The notes beneath the pieces were generated by a model. The model saw only the letters and a list, made by a program, of their open reading frames with translations, had not been told where the DNA came from and did no database searches. From positions 11,885,951 to 11,949,950 of the forward strand of contig NC_134035.1 of the NCBI RefSeq assembly GCF_964204645.1: a DNA stretch of 64,000 nucleotides, written 5' to 3'. Position numbers and translations under genes: made by a program. The DNA is from Tubulanus polymorphus (taxonomy: Eukaryota > Nemertea > Palaeonemertea > Tubulaniformes > Tubulanidae). Shown here piece after piece: positions 1 through 15,725 of the stretch (positions are counted from its first letter, which is position 1; every line of letters begins with the position of its first letter).

Positions 1-686
1 ACACGGCGTCGTCATCTCCGCAGAAAGATCATTACCGTTAATAGAAGACTGATCGTCGAATAAATCGGCAGCTATTCCTCAAAGGTTCGGTCTAACGGTC
101 AACGCAGATAATTTGAGTATACGGACGTTGTTTCGAAGATTAAAATTTCGGTGTTATTTTCGACTAAATCTGTGGTATTTTATTTAGAAAAATAACATGA
201 CTGCGGAACATACCGGTATAACGCTATATCGCATAAAACCACATTCTTGTCTCAGCAGTCCGGAGTAGTAGATGTATCGTTTAATGCGTCAGCTTTCGTT
301 GAACTCGTCGACGATGAATCAATTGAATTCCTTTTTTACAAATCGGCCTTTCGGTCGTTCTGTCATCGGTTAAGTCCAGGAGATTTTAATGGTCCAACTC
401 TTATATATATGAAAAAGTTGTAATACGCAGTAGGCAATAGGCACAACGATATAGATACAGCATTATAACTCCGATCTGAGCGAGAGGTTCCCGCGCGTGT
501 TCCGCCGGTTGTGGAAAATCCAATCAGTGAGAAACTACAACTAGTTATTTATGAGAAATATTCGATTATCAACGATATTGATTCATGTACTGAGATAAAT
601 CTAAATGACTGACGTTATTTATTGTCGTCGCGTTGTTGCCGTGAGTTTTGAGTAAGAGGAGCCTCCTGCGAATGGCCACCGCAACT
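1..686. other. No gene seen
   Basis: A/T-rich sequence without a convincing open frame, splice-bounded coding segment or recognisable repeat. Confidence 0.5.
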
Positions 687-738
687 CGAATGACATTGGC
701 GAATGACATTGGCGAATGACATTGGCGAATGACATTGG
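687..738. repeat. 13-bp tandem repeat, 4 copies
   Basis: Four perfect head-to-tail copies of cgaatgacattgg. Confidence 0.95.
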
Positions 739-871
739 CGCGTTGAAATCGTAACTTGCGGTGTGTTAATAGTTACCTGCGTGGTGAAATGTCGAATCAG
801 TTGACTTCATTTCTTGACACCACAACGCTAAGCTCTGCTAAGACTTACGCGTCAGACACTAAGGCGAGCGG

Positions 872-1035
872 CGTGGGCGAGCGGTTAGAGAGTTTGACTC
901 CGGGAAGCCAGGTCGTGGGTTCGAACCGGTAAATCCCTCCACCAAGGAGCGAATGGGAATCTGGCCTGATAGATGACGAAAGAGTTCCTAGCTCGGATGA
1001 TATGCCTCTCCCCTGGGAGAGATGACTGTTGCGGA
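872..1035 (+). mobile_element. tRNA-derived SINE-like copy
   Basis: The 5' part looks like a tRNA body: an A-box-like GTGGGCGAGCGGTTAGAG near 879 and a B-box GGTTCGAACC at about 929-938, the spacing of a tRNA with a longer variable arm. The sequence continues into a non-tRNA body ending near the CTCTCCCCTGGGAGAG hairpin at about 1007-1022. It does not close as an intact tRNA, so I call it a SINE rather than a tRNA gene. Confidence 0.55.
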
Positions 1036-3470
<2,435 letters not shown>

Positions 3471-3579
3471 GGGCCCAGTTTCACAAAAAGGTTTATCTCT
3501 TAAATCGATTTAATTTCTTCATTAATTCAGTTTATCCTAAATCGATTTAGGCCTTAATCATTTTTGTGAAACTGGGTCC
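3471..3579. mobile_element. Foldback MITE, family GGGCCCAGTTTCAC, copy 1
   Basis: Termini GGGCCCAGTTTCACAAAAAG and its near-complement (TTTTTGTGAAACTGGGTCC) enclose a partly self-complementary centre. A second copy lies at 42323-42427. Confidence 0.75.
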
Positions 3580-5477
3580 TGAATATTAGTTACTTATTGG
3601 GCATAATTTGGTCATAGGAACCGAAACTATCTTTCACTGGATTTGCTAAAAATCCAATATACCGTGGCAAAATAAGTGAATGCTTTTTCGTGAACCAGAA
3701 ATAGAGCGCAGTTTGTCCGTAATCTGCACCAGAGAGCTAAAAATCTTTAAAACGTCGTATAGAAAAAAGTATCACGTTCGACGCGCGTTTGATTTATTCT
3801 ATTGCGGAAAATATCTTTGAACGGAATCCCACACAGCTCCACCGAGTCAAGCGCTGCGCGGCGTTGATACGATCACACAGAAAGTGAACAACGAACTGTA
3901 AACTCAATAGCGAAAGCGATACACAATGTACGTATCGGTTGCACATTACGTATACATCAAACATTTGTATGTACGTACACAATCTCTTTAAAGATATCTG
4001 CCTCCTCAAATCCCACATGAGATTTGATCGATAGAAGATCTGGTAGTGAAAAGACCCAATCATTAGCAGGCGATTAGGTGGCGTAAGGCTATAATTAGGT
4101 TAGTAGCTTCAAGATGCGTAAGACAGGACCTAAAAATAATACCTACAATGAAAAAGAGGTCCCCCAAATGTTGTCATAGTTCTGCAAATAGGATGGGTTA
4201 TGAATTCTGGTTATTTGCGTGAAATCCAAGGGTCCAACAACCAAAAAGAAAAACATTTTAAGACCAAACCGCGAGATTTTGCTCAAGCGTTCGCTGGGAT
4301 TGATGTTTGACGGATGAAAATATTTATGATAATTTCTCCTCGCTAGGAAGATATTCTTCACCTCAGTGGAATTTACCTCAGACGATAGCTATACTATTTA
4401 GAATACGTACCGGGCTGAAGGGTACAGCGCCAATATAAAGGTTACAGGTCTAACTTATAGAATATAAACCTTCACGAAAAAAAATGAGATTTTATATCAG
4501 TAACGTGGGAACAGAGGAATAACGAAACTTAATAATGAAATATCTATTTCACACGATAGTTGGAATCTCAAAAAGTTTCATTTTTTAAATAGGACCACAG
4601 TCTCAAGTGACTGCCAAAATGAAGAGCTGTCTTTCTAATCTTTGATCTAATTAAATCAAGTGCATATCGTGGTGATGATTCCCATTTTCTGCGTCAAATC
4701 GAGTTTTTATGTTTTGTCGCGATGAAGAAATGATTTCAACTTTTTCCTAGCTGGATACGAATCTGCTATCAAAGAAAACTTAAGAATAAATCGTCGACTT
4801 ATTTCATATTGTATACTGAGTTATACCGTGGCGCTGGTGTACGGGGGAGGATGAATGGCTGCTCGGATGATCGGCCGGTGGTGCGCGTCAAGGCGACAAG
4901 ACTGTAACTGCCGTACTAGTTCCGTTCATGACAAACATCACGAACATTCCATCTACAGGAGATTGAAAAACGAAAATGATTCTACGTATCTGTGACCGAT
5001 TCATCGTGGTGACCGATTCGGACCATACTAAAAAGTTACCAAATGCCAGCACAGCAAGTTACATTTCGCAGTCGAGGAATCCGAATGTTTGGCTAATATA
5101 AAACGTTTGTGGTTTTGTTACGCGATTAATAAAGATAATTTGGTTTTCTCGCGCATTTGTGTTTATGTGAATTTTCTGCGCAGAAATTTGGCCAAATCAG
5201 CCTCAATTATGAGTGCGCCATCATAATTTTTAACAAGTAAAGAATCTCGAATTTTGATTATTGATTCTGAAACTACGTTATCACGTTTCTATAGTCAATA
5301 CTCAATACTCAGACGTTTCGCAGCCGATAAAGCAATCTGATAGCGAAAATTGCATTTTGAGAAAAAAAAAACGATGCGAATTCTAATCTTCGTCACAGAA
5401 ATCTAAACGAAAACACGAGATGCGTCGAAAATAACGATTGAAATTGTCGAATAAATCACTTTAATATCCGTTTCACA
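3580..5477. other. No gene seen
   Basis: Short open frames only (up to 89 residues, 3794-4063 minus), none with recognisable features. A/T-rich. Confidence 0.5.
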
Positions 5478-5803
5478 CTGAAGATAAATGTGAGAGAATG
5501 AAAATGAAGAAAAAATGATCGTCGACAGCCGAAACGTAGTGGTTTCATTTCAATGAATGGATACTAATACATTTCATCGTGGGATTCATTCACCAACGGT
5601 TGAAATATTCTAAAACAAATCCTTAACGGACAGCTGAAGATAAATGTGAAAAATCAAAATGAGGAAAAAATGATCGCTGTTTGTCAACAGCCAAAACGTA
5701 TAGTGGTTTCATTTATCAATACATTTCATCGGATATACGATACTAACAAATTTCATCGTGGGATATATTCATTGACCAACGATTGAAATGTTCTTAACGG
5801 GCA
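5478..5803. repeat. Tandem duplication of about 160 bp
   Basis: The block from ctgaagataaatgtga at about 5478 through the ttcaccaacggttgaaat segment recurs from about 5634 with scattered differences and a small insertion (gaagataaatgtgaaaaatc ... ttgaccaacgattgaaat). Confidence 0.75.
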
Positions 5804-5804
5804 C

Positions 5805-5864
5805 GTTGAGTCGGAGCAGGTTGAGTCGGAGCAAGTTGAGTCGGAGCAGGTTGAGTCGGAGCAG
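5805..5864. repeat. 15-bp tandem repeat, 4 copies
   Basis: gttgagtcggagcag repeated four times. It gives the SDSTC repeat in a 140-residue minus-strand open frame (5753-6175), which otherwise resembles nothing I know. Confidence 0.9.
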
Positions 5865-7995
5865 GACGCGAATGGTACATATAATTTTACCGTTAACGAA
5901 ATTGCCAATTTCGATTTCAAATGAGAGAACAATTCGCATTGCGTAACGAGTGATCTAACAGTAGTGAAAAAAAACTGGCCAGTTTTTTCCACGAAATGAA
6001 TACCGGTACCGCATCTAAAGCCTCCGGTTATTTCGTGTGCACCGTCTAATGAATAATGATGGCCGCTTTTTCCGAGAACACAGAAATCGGAAAAGAGCCC
6101 ATTTAGATGCCCGATTAAACCGTGCTCTCGTTGATGGGTCGTGTGTGTGCTTGCAATGATAGGCGCAATAAACAACGTATCTTTGGAAATACCGAAGCTT
6201 GAAGTTATTATTACCGGAGATTACCTGATGATTACGACCGCGGTAACACCACTAGAATTTGTATCTCCGATCGTTAACCTTGAAATCCTCGTTTAAGGCA
6301 TTGTTTTTATCAACGGCAGCTTATCAACGCACGGCCGCGAATTGCATCGCGTTAGTTACATAATGTCGGGCCCTCACGCGTTGAATGACCACACAAATAA
6401 TAGCCATATACTCTCGCTCAATAAAAAGCACGAAAAAAATATGATAGGATTTAGATCTATTGTTTTTTTTCTGATTAACTCGATCTGTCGTGCATAATAT
6501 AGCGCAATACTCGTATAGAAGAATAGGCTCAAATAACAACGAGGGGATGAGAGAACAGTTGTATACACACAGAATGGTAAAAGTACCTGGAAAAATGAAC
6601 CGTTTATATCCTAATAAATCCACTGAGTTCTATATGTTCCAGACGCTCGCTCGCACACGTACAAAATCTCCCTACAGCGATTGATATAATAGTAAATTAT
6701 TTATTGTAATAACAATCTACTTGCTGCGGGGAAATCTATCTATCCCTCTCTCGTCAAGGTGAGCGGCTCGGGTTGTGAGTAACGTACGATCTTATTTTTG
6801 CAGTCCTTCTGACAAGCAGCGGAGATCAGCGGTGAACAACCGGCCGCGTGAAGAACACCGGCGCTTCGAGAGTCGACTTACCGAAACCAAGGGAAAAATC
6901 TAAGGGTCTTACCGTGCTTTACGGGGCAAAATGATTACAAAGGGCATTTTGGTGAGCGCGGGGAAATATGAGTTTTTAAATGACCTTGATCTAGGGCCAC
7001 CATCATCATTCTCAGTATTTTTCGACTAAAAATGGAAACCTATGTATGAAAGGGGTGTTGGAATTTTAGAAGGCGATTGCGCCACCGAAGGTGAGAGACG
7101 CGTATCATTTCGACGTTGATGCCACGGTTAAGACTTTTGGCACTTTTAAGAGTCTAATTTTGTTGGCTTAATCAGGGAAGTGTCACACTTCCCTGGCTTA
7201 ATGAAGCGCCAGTGGATTAATATGAACCAATCGCGATCAACACCTGATGCTAAGTGCAAGTACTCCATAGCACGGACTGTTGAGGACAGGCCGAAGTTTA
7301 ATAATGACGTCTTTGAAAAGAAAACTTCTAATTTGTTGTGTATATATTCAATGCTGATCACTAGTAATACTATGAATTAGAAATACATTTGAGATTCAGC
7401 CCAAGATACGCGTGGCGAATAACGATTAAAACTGAACGATAACGTTTCGTTCCCCTACGAGCGACCATAGATCGAGACGTGTCCATTTCCAATACATGCA
7501 GATTAAGATTTCGTTTCATTCGTGGTTTTAGGATTGTTGTGAGTACTCCTTCAAGTTTCAAATTTCCCGATAGAGCACGTTACGTTCTGATCAAGCGAAC
7601 ACACTGATTCAAAAGGCAATTTTTCCAACGGCTCGGGAATAATTTCGATTGCTTTCGGTGCCTTAAATGTGATGAGTTACAAAAAGTAACTATGACATTT
7701 TCACGTGGCAACGATAGAAAATACAATTTGCGAATCGTTCTGTGGAGAGTGCCGATTTAATCTTTGATGAATAAAATCACCGGAATCGTCGCCGTCGATC
7801 TTGCGATTTGTTTGTCATGAAAACCATGAATTTTATATTAAATCCTAGCATCGTCGCTTGCCACAGGAAGTTCCATATCGGAATATAAAGCAAAAAGCGC
7901 GTATGCGCTGCGCAAATCATATTTTCCGTGAAAATTTCTTGCAAACAAGATTTTCTTTTCGGCTCGAGAACAAAATGTCATACTCAATCGTGTAA
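5865..7995. other. No gene seen; small perfect hairpin at 7173-7195
   Basis: The hairpin has 11-bp arms (cagggaagtgt / acacttccctg) around one base. A segment after TTTTTGCAG at about 6803, with an open frame to 6903, could be a terminal exon but has no recognisable product. Confidence 0.4.
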
Positions 7996-7997
7996 AC

Positions 7998-8130
7998 CAA
8001 ACGCACACGTTGCAGGGAAACACGGAAACTTCAAACATGTACTTGATCTCGGAGATATTGTTTCCTAAAACCTTGTTTCTTGTTTCTCGTAAACGCAGGG
8101 CAAACGCTCGGAAACATGTTCTGTTTCCCT
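7998..8130. mobile_element. Foldback element, family CGCACAC..GGAAACA, copy 1
   Basis: Inverted ends (cgcacacgttgcagggaaac and tgtttccctgtgcg) with the shared internal words gaaacatgt and tttcctaaaac. Related copies at about 9010 and 15540. Confidence 0.6.
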
Positions 8131-9009
8131 GTGCGCCTTGTGCTTGGTATGGGCTTAGCGACTAAAATGTTGTATAAACTCGACGACGGAAACCTGACAG
8201 AACTAGGCCTCTCAAAATCAGGTATATCCGTATATCATAATTCAACTGGGCTCTCTTGGGCTACGGGTCTTTTTGCACATTTCAAGAAAAACGGGGCAGT
8301 TACAGCATTATATCACACAGGTTAATCTCGTTGGCGCTCGAAATGAATTCTGACAATCACGAATAGTGCAGAATTTCTAGAAATTGATTGCAGGTAATCG
8401 TTTTTTCGCCGTGCGCGACAAGTACGACAGAGCGCATCGTCAGAATTGATGGATTAAGTGCCGGGTATTATTGGTGGCAGACGCAGCTGGTTTCGCGTGT
8501 GATTTTGAAATAAGAATCGTAAAATTTGAATATCCGTTTGAAATTTCACGATAAGTAATGAATTGGTCTTCGTAATCTGGCAAAAGTATAATCATTGTTT
8601 GTACGGATTTCAATGAAATAACTCTGATGTAATTTGAAAAAGAAATCATTGGGACGTAGTGTATATTATACATTGGGGAATTAAATGCAGCGTTGAATTA
8701 CAGTAGGCCACTGCCGTCTCGTAGACTGGTTGCCTGTCCCATTCAATACAGACCGGTAACCCGTCTATGCCACCTCCAATAAAAACCGAATTAAACTGTT
8801 AAGCTGAAGCAGCGCAGTTTCTCACTGCGCGTCGCGTATATTGATTGTTATGTATCTAGCGAAAAACCTGAGGAAAATAACGTCGTTTTTCACTCAGACT
8901 TTTCGGTTCATCGCTCGTGAATTCAGTAATTTATACGTTTTCGAGTGTATAAATATCGTGTGGTATGCGGTGCCCGCTTCTCCGTGTGGACCTTGACATC
9001 TTGGAAACC
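8131..9009. other. No gene seen
   Basis: No coherent coding segment; open frames under 85 residues. Confidence 0.5.
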
Positions 9010-9145
9010 TGGATCAACGCACACGAAACAGTGAAATTGGAAACATGTTTGCGAGCATTTCCCTGTGTCGTTAGCATTTGACACAATGTTTCCGAGATCA
9101 AGCATGATTCCGTGTTCCCCTGCATCGTGTGCTTTGGGCTTAGCT
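9010..9145. mobile_element. Foldback element, family CGCACAC..GGAAACA, copy 2
   Basis: Left end caacgcacacgaaacagtg, internal ggaaacatgtttgcgagc, right end ccgtgttcccctgcatcgtg. Diverged from the copies at 7998 and 15540. Confidence 0.55.
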
Positions 9146-9941
9146 TAGTGCCCGCGGATACCGGGTGCTTCAGCCGTTGAAGGCGTAAACAGAACTATAC
9201 GTAGGAAGCAAACAAATGAAGCAAAAAATATATTCGCCACACGGGAATCTCTGGTTGTATCAAATGAGCCACTGAGCGTGTATGATCGTAACGTGACATA
9301 CATAGCTACGGGGCACACCTACATCTCGAATGAGGTACCGCGCACCGGTACAGCTGTGAAAAGAGAGGATTCCGTGATGACCCAACAAGTGCGATAAGGT
9401 TACTGGCTTCTATTCCTTCTATATTTCAAATCAAATATCAGTGATATCTTTTTTATCGATGAATCGTTTGACCATATTCGGAAGCCTAGAAATCCATTCA
9501 AATTTCATTGGCATTTGTTGTGTGTCGGTCCTTAATCTTATTTTCAAAAACCGACGCAGGTTTTGCATACGGATCTGTGCGCGCATCAATATGGTGGACA
9601 TCGTGAAGATGTTTTGAAAAAAAGAAACTACTCCGATGAATAGAGGAGCGTCGAGCGACGAGCAGTTGTGTATCATATGAATATAACTATTCTCGTATCT
9701 AGATCGCTATGTAATTAATTCCGTTAGACCATGAATGTTACATACGATCGCACGAGTCATGTCGTTCACGGGCTGTAGTTCTTAGCCAAAGCTGCATGGT
9801 GTAAAAACACGAAAAGCCGCTTCGGTTTCCGAGCTTGGAAATAGGACAAAATGCTGCGATGGAAATATCTCGTTCGGGAACCGGTTTCAAACTTCTTGGC
9901 TTCATTTGCAATATTTCAACTATTTGAGTAAACGTCTAACC
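9146..9941. other. No gene seen
   Basis: No coding segment or repeat that I can support. Confidence 0.5.
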
Positions 9942-10279
9942 CATCCTCCCTCTGCAGGGACTCGAACCTGATGGCATCGCTACACTCAGCCACGGCACGA
10001 ACCCCTGCATCAGTAAACCGGGTGCGCAGGTACATGCGCAGCTTTCCGAACGAAAACTGGCGGCACCAATCAGATTGCTCGTTGTATAATCGTTGAGGCA
10101 AATTTCAAGGAAGAACTATAAATGGGAAAACCCGGGCTAAAATAAAACTGAATTTCTGATTGGCTAAAAATCACATCATCTGAACTGCGCATGTATCTGC
10201 GCACACGGTCGATTATGGCAGGGTTTCGTGCCGTGGCAATCTCGATGCCATCAGGTTCGAATCCCTGCCGGGGGAGGAT
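9942..10279. mobile_element. Long-TIR element with tRNA-like (B-box) termini
   Basis: About 130-bp imperfect inverted repeats face each other (9942 inward and 10279 inward). Each end carries a tRNA-like segment ending in a Pol III B-box-like GGTTCGAATCCCTGC (left copy in reverse, slightly altered). Both arms also share gcgcagNtacatgcgcag and a CCAATCAGA-type box. A partial relative occurs at about 55178-55298. Confidence 0.7.
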
Positions 10280-13215
10280 GCGTCCAACCGCGCGTGAAAC
10301 CGACTTCAATTTGCTTGAACTAACACGTCAAAATGCGTGGCAACTATTTACCGTTTTGACCTTTTGAAAGGGGATAGTAGCAAAATATAGTAATTTACAA
10401 TGACTCTAAATGTTACTGTTATCATTAGCATTTTTTCGCACTACACATTTTGTAGCATAGTTTTTTTCTCTTCGCTCTTTGTAAATTCTAAATAAGCTAT
10501 TAATGTTTTACTTTCTTGAAAGCTATAACTTATCGCGACCAGTAGGATTTCTTCGGCCAGCATCGATTGTATTGTCTCTATTATTTTCTATATGCAAATA
10601 TAAACTAAATTGAGTTGAATACGAAAAGACGAAAAAAAGTTGACCAAAGCATCATTTTTGTTTGTCGATTTTAAATTCTCGCCATGTCGATAAAAATGAG
10701 GCTTATTACGGCTCGTTTAAGAAACGGGTAATTTATTCCTTTTAAGAAGATGATGGATGCGATGCGTTTAAAACCAATTAGCATTTAATTAGAATACCTT
10801 TCGTCGAGATTCTTTTTGATCGTCGCACGCGCTCTATGTTTCTTAACAGCACTCGGAGTGAAAATAGACTCTCGAAATGTGCGAGCTAAACTTGAATTGA
10901 TGAATCGTTGACTTCACAAATTTATACGATCGTCAAATTGCTTATACGAGCTCTTTTATCAGGTCGTAACGTATAGCAGATGAAGAGCGATTTCGGATTG
11001 AGTCGAACGCCGAAATCTGTGTCACACCAATTACCGAAATTTGGAAAAAGTTTTGCGAAAAAGATAAAATGTAAAGGGTCAAATTGTAATAAATCACTCC
11101 ATAAAAGTGTTCAATTACTTTTAAATGTGTTATTTTTAAATATTGGAGATAAATATATATAGCTTAAATTCTACGTCATATAATGAGATATTGTTTAAGT
11201 TTGTTATCGAAAAAAATCATATATTTAAGATCTGTCCTCTCAATAGGAAAGTGTCCCTTTTCACGGTGCAAAAGTGCCATTTTTCTTGAAATATGTAGAA
11301 CTTCCCCTCAGAAAAGCTCGGCACGGGCCTGCCACTCACGACAAGAAACACAAAGTTCCGTTTCGAGGAAACCGCGGAATGCCTTGGCAAGTTAAAAAAC
11401 CCGGTACTCTCTTGACAGCGGCAGAACTCGCGCGTGTCATTATTAGCGCGTTGATGAGCGAAAATACATAAGGCGATTTGTAGAAAATTGATTGGATGCA
11501 TGACATCGACTGACAAATAAAGATCCTGTAAACCGAGATGAAACGATTCAAGACATAATCAAAAAAAATGCATTTATACGTAAGGATATGCAAGTAAAGT
11601 ACACATACCTCTTCGGTTGATGCGTTTATAGTATCCAATAGCAACGAATCTTCCGCAACAGCGCAACAGCGCCTCGTCGTCACTTCTCCCAACAACAACT
11701 ACATCTCGAAGAACGAAGCTTTCCCGGTGTCGGTTTATACACGGAGGAGAAAAGAGTGCGCCGAACATCAGGAAATGACTCCGAGAGAAACATGACAAGC
11801 CGAATTAACCGTAACGGACTGGTTACGTTTACCTTCTCTAATTCGCAGACGGCGTCATTGAATTCATATTGTTGTTTGCGCGCACACGTGTCACCTGTAT
11901 TCCTCTTCCTCTAAAAACTACGCGTGAATGTTATATTTCGAAACAGAGAATATTCTTATGAAGAAAAAACGTTTTGCCGATGGCCTAATCCATATTGTTT
12001 GAACTACGTAGTAAGGCTTAAGCAAAAGGAAGTACGTTTTGTGTGGAAAGGTGACACTTTTTAGTGAATTGCACCCACCACGATAAACATTGTAACTGCT
12101 CATCATCATGATTTGCCGAACCATAATAATCACACATGTTATTCGTGCACCAGGACCATGTCACTATTCCACAGTGCTTGGCTTTTGATTATTTGACCAA
12201 TATTTATTAGTTAATGCAGTGACAAGACATTTTTTAGATGACTTGTAAGTTTAAGACAAAAAGAAGCACATTTCCAGCACTTTTTGATATAAAAGTAAGC
12301 ACCAGGATCTTGACTAATCGGGATCTTCCTAAAAGTAACACTAAGTAGCACTTATTAGACTTGCAATGCAAACCATGTAATCATTTTGATGTAATCGCGA
12401 CGCGGCAGCGTGTAATACTATCCAATACAACCTGAACGTAAATTGAAGATTTGGAATTATTTACCGGTTTTAAAGGGCAAAGAATGAAGACCTATATCCG
12501 CTTAACGCTCGTGTCCTTCGCCCGGAGCAACATTCAATAACTCCATCATGTACATAACATTACAACAAATGTTATTGGACGCAGTTTTTTAGGCGAGTTG
12601 TATTTATATAGCTGTTTAAAATGTTTATACGGGAAGCGTAAAGCAGGAGGCGTATTCTTACAATCTTCTAATTGTGTAAATATTTCTCTGATCACACGCC
12701 ATTGAATAAACCAATTCCTGATAAATGAAAGAGAAACGTGCACTTAATTGATATAAAGAATAAATAGTAGGGTGGCTTATCGACAGAGTCATATAGATGA
12801 TGTTTAAACATCGCTATAATAGCCGCGACCACACGACCACTTTTTGCCCGGAACAACATTGTTAACACGGTTGCTCAATGGACCCATGCCTGTTTGGCCG
12901 ACCAAAACCGTTGGACCACGTCCGAGTCAAATTTTTAACACGGGTCAAATCATTGCGTGTGGTTCCGGACGTGACTTGCTTCGCTTAAAGTATCGTTTAG
13001 TATCGAGTGAGTGGTTTACGCGTGACTGACTCTCTGTGGGCCAAATTTGACTCGGGCATAATCTCCGCCGATTCGTCTCCCGAGATCGCGACCATCGAGT
13101 GCGTGGGGTAGGGTTCTTTCCTCGTCGCCTGTTAATATTGGCCGACTGGAACCAGTGCTTTTCAGTGGTGCCTTGTATCATAAATGTTATTTGTTTCATT
13201 GAAACGAATGCGAGA
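10280..13215. other. No gene seen
   Basis: Short open frames (at most 120 residues, 11336-11698 minus) with no recognisable domain or splice support. 12,840-13,170 is less A/T-rich but still unassigned. Confidence 0.45.
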
Positions 13216-13218
13216 TAA

Positions 13219-13438
13219 GGCTAAAAAATATTGATACCTTGTTTCTCCGCTCTGCTGAGCTTAAATGTAGACCCGGCCGGCCGCCTATCTACCCTATACA
13301 TTACTTTTTTTAAAATCGTGATCAATTTTACCATAACAGACCCGGCCGCTATAGAAATGAACTGTTTATAAATTTTATCATATTTTACAAAAATGACCCG
13401 GCCGCTGCGGAGAAACAAGGTATCATTTTTGTTTAGCC
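13219..13438. mobile_element. PIF/Harbinger-type MITE, copy 1
   Basis: 220 bp. The termini GGCTAAAAAATATTGATACC and GGTATCATTTTTGTTTAGCC are inverted repeats extended by TTGTTTCTCCGC / GCGGAGAAACAA. Flanked by direct TAA (13216-13218 and 13439-13441). The internal GACCCGGCCG word occurs three times. A 3-bp TWA duplication is the hallmark of PIF/Harbinger elements. Confidence 0.85.
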
Positions 13439-13441
13439 TAA

Positions 13442-14229
13442 TCATAGTTGATGTTGTACACGAGCGCATCGAAAAGATATTTCTAGCTGATTGCACTTTA
13501 ACTGTAGTATTCCGAAATGAAAACCGAGAACGAAACGAAATACAAATACTTTTAATAAAAATTTTATTGGGGAAGCGATATACATATATACATCATGATT
13601 CTAAAAATAACATGACAGTAATGTATTTTCTTACGACACAATAGTACACAGAATGAAAATGTATATTCAGATACCTTAAAGGAGTATGATCATTACGTAA
13701 ACATGTATAATATATAGTGTAAAGCTTTCCTGAGCTGAGGTCAGCGTACTAGTAGCTAGTAGTTGTACAGATTTTCACGCGTACTTATTTGTACAATGAC
13801 GTCGTTTTTTGCATGTTTATCAACTGTTTTACACTTTCCGTCGACAACATTTAAGGAGATTTCGTTGTTAGAGCGGACGCGATTCTACACACAGAGTCAT
13901 CACAACAAATTTGGACATAATAACATTCGTGGAACTAACGAAGATGCATTCGTGAATCTGCTGCCTGGAAATACCCCTTATAAACTTAGTGTTGTGCATC
14001 GTCTTGAAAGTGTGGCGCTGATAAAATTTCTGATGTATGGCGATTTTGTCAACTGGCTCAGGTGAAGCGAAGCCTGTATGATGAAAATGAGAATGGTGAT
14101 AAAGTATCGAGTATCAATGAAAGGGGCGGGTTCAGGCTGCAGATTGATAGCTGTATCGGGGATAAATGGGATACGAGTTAGGTCTGTGGCGCATCTGGTC
14201 TTTAGCGCACAAAGTTTGCGAGACAGTCC
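13442..14229. other. No gene seen between two MITE copies
   Basis: A 100-residue plus open frame (13763-14065) has no recognisable feature. Confidence 0.45.
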
Positions 14230-14232
14230 TTA

Positions 14233-14453
14233 GGCTAAAAAAAATTGATACCTTGTTTCTTTGCTCTGCTGAGCTTAAATGTTGACCCGGCCGGCCGCCT
14301 ATCTACCCTATACATTACTTTTTTTTTAAATCGTGATCAATTTTACCTTAACAGACCCGGCCGCTATAGAAATGAACTGTTTACAAATTTTATCATATTT
14401 TAGAAAAATGACCCGGCCGCTGCGGAGAAACAAGGTATCATTTTTGTTTAGCC
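14233..14453. mobile_element. PIF/Harbinger-type MITE, copy 2
   Basis: Nearly identical to copy 1 and in the same orientation, with direct TTA at 14230-14232 and 14454-14456. The different duplication base shows an independent insertion rather than a local duplication. Confidence 0.85.
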
Positions 14454-14456
14454 TTA

Positions 14457-15534
14457 CTTATATCCTGGTTATTATGTAGCGAGGTTACAACTCAGAAGAG
14501 TATCAAATTTTGAATTCAATAGCGCTGATCTGATATTCTTCTTTCAACTGTAATGTCCAAATCTAAATACAATAGGCTACAATACGCAAGAAGAAATGAC
14601 AAAATGAGTCGATTCAGCTTCGACCTGACAATTATTTCAGTAAACCTCGCCTTACTCCCACAAACTGAGACCTTCAAAATTGAGCTGAAGTAAGCAAAGT
14701 TAAGGATAGGAATATAAGTTATGAAGTCACAAAAATTATTTTCGGCAATGTTCGAGTAAGGCAAGATTGACTGTAATTAATTTGTGTAAATTACTAATTC
14801 CGATTAGACTAAGCAGTAGATTTCGATGTCTGTTTCACAACACAGTTCAGTTACGACAAAGTTTGCCAAATGTTATCGGAATTTCAAAAGAAGCTTTTCA
14901 AATAAACATCTAATAATCGGTTAATTGCAATTACATAGAAAAACTTTTTCAGAATTTTTTTCAGATTTTCCGGCTGTTGTTCACGAATGAAAAAAATCAT
15001 TCGTTACCCTACTCCCTAATGTTCAAATTACATAGCTAATTTACGAGAACAATTATTACAGTAGAACCCCAAGTCATTGTGAAATTGGACACAACAATTC
15101 ATCAAATGCAGTAACAGGCCAGGAGCGGGTCAGGAGGCAAGGTCACTTAGATGGTCACACAGGCAATAATAGGTGTACTCCTGTACTGAAATGCGCACAA
15201 ATTTTCTTTATTGACAAAATGAAAATTTTATGGGCTTGTACCAGCGTCGTAAGTCCCCCTGGATCCGCTCCTGGGCAAATTCTGTTCTAACACCATCCTT
15301 TCTAATGACAGTGCTCACCTTAATCACACCTCTAATAGCATTTCTGTTTTATGTTTGCCGTGTTTCTCGATGTATGCGCTAGGCTTTAATTTAAGTCTAC
15401 ATTTTTCTAAGAGCAAACAACTCCACAAAATAACTCCACAAACCCTCTATTACCCAAAATCCGATTATCCACCACCCTCAGGTTTTCTACCCGAATTTCG
15501 AATCCCTGATCACAAAAAAATTTAGTTCATCGTC
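14457..15534. other. No gene seen
   Basis: A/T-rich sequence without coding or repeat structure that I can support. Confidence 0.5.
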
Positions 15535-15725
15535 GATTCAAATGGTGTTTTGTAAAGTCCGACACAAACGACGCGGGGAAACACGGAGACAGAAACATGT
15601 TTTCGAGCGTTTCCTCGCACCATTTGCGAGAAACACGGTTTCGGGAAACAATTTTCCCCGTGAGATCAAACATGTTTGATTCTGCGTTTCTCGTGTTTTC
15701 CCACGTAGTGTGCGCCATTGAGCTT
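15535..15725. mobile_element. Foldback element, family CGCACAC..GGAAACA, copy 3
   Basis: Contains gcggggaaacacggag, gaaacatgttttcgagcg and, inverted, cgtttctcgtgttttcccacg and tgtgcgcc. Best preserved of the three copies. Confidence 0.65.

Noticed and set aside
879-940. Functional tRNA gene
   Set aside because: A- and B-box-like words are present, but the acceptor stem does not close and a SINE-like body follows.
5753-6175. 140-residue minus-strand open frame with SDSTC repeats
   Set aside because: The repeat is a 15-bp tandem array; the rest resembles no protein I know and lacks splice or promoter context.
6800-6905. Terminal exon after TTTTTGCAG on the plus strand (basic peptide ending in KGKI)
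   Set aside because: Single acceptor-like site, no partner exon or recognisable product; could be chance.
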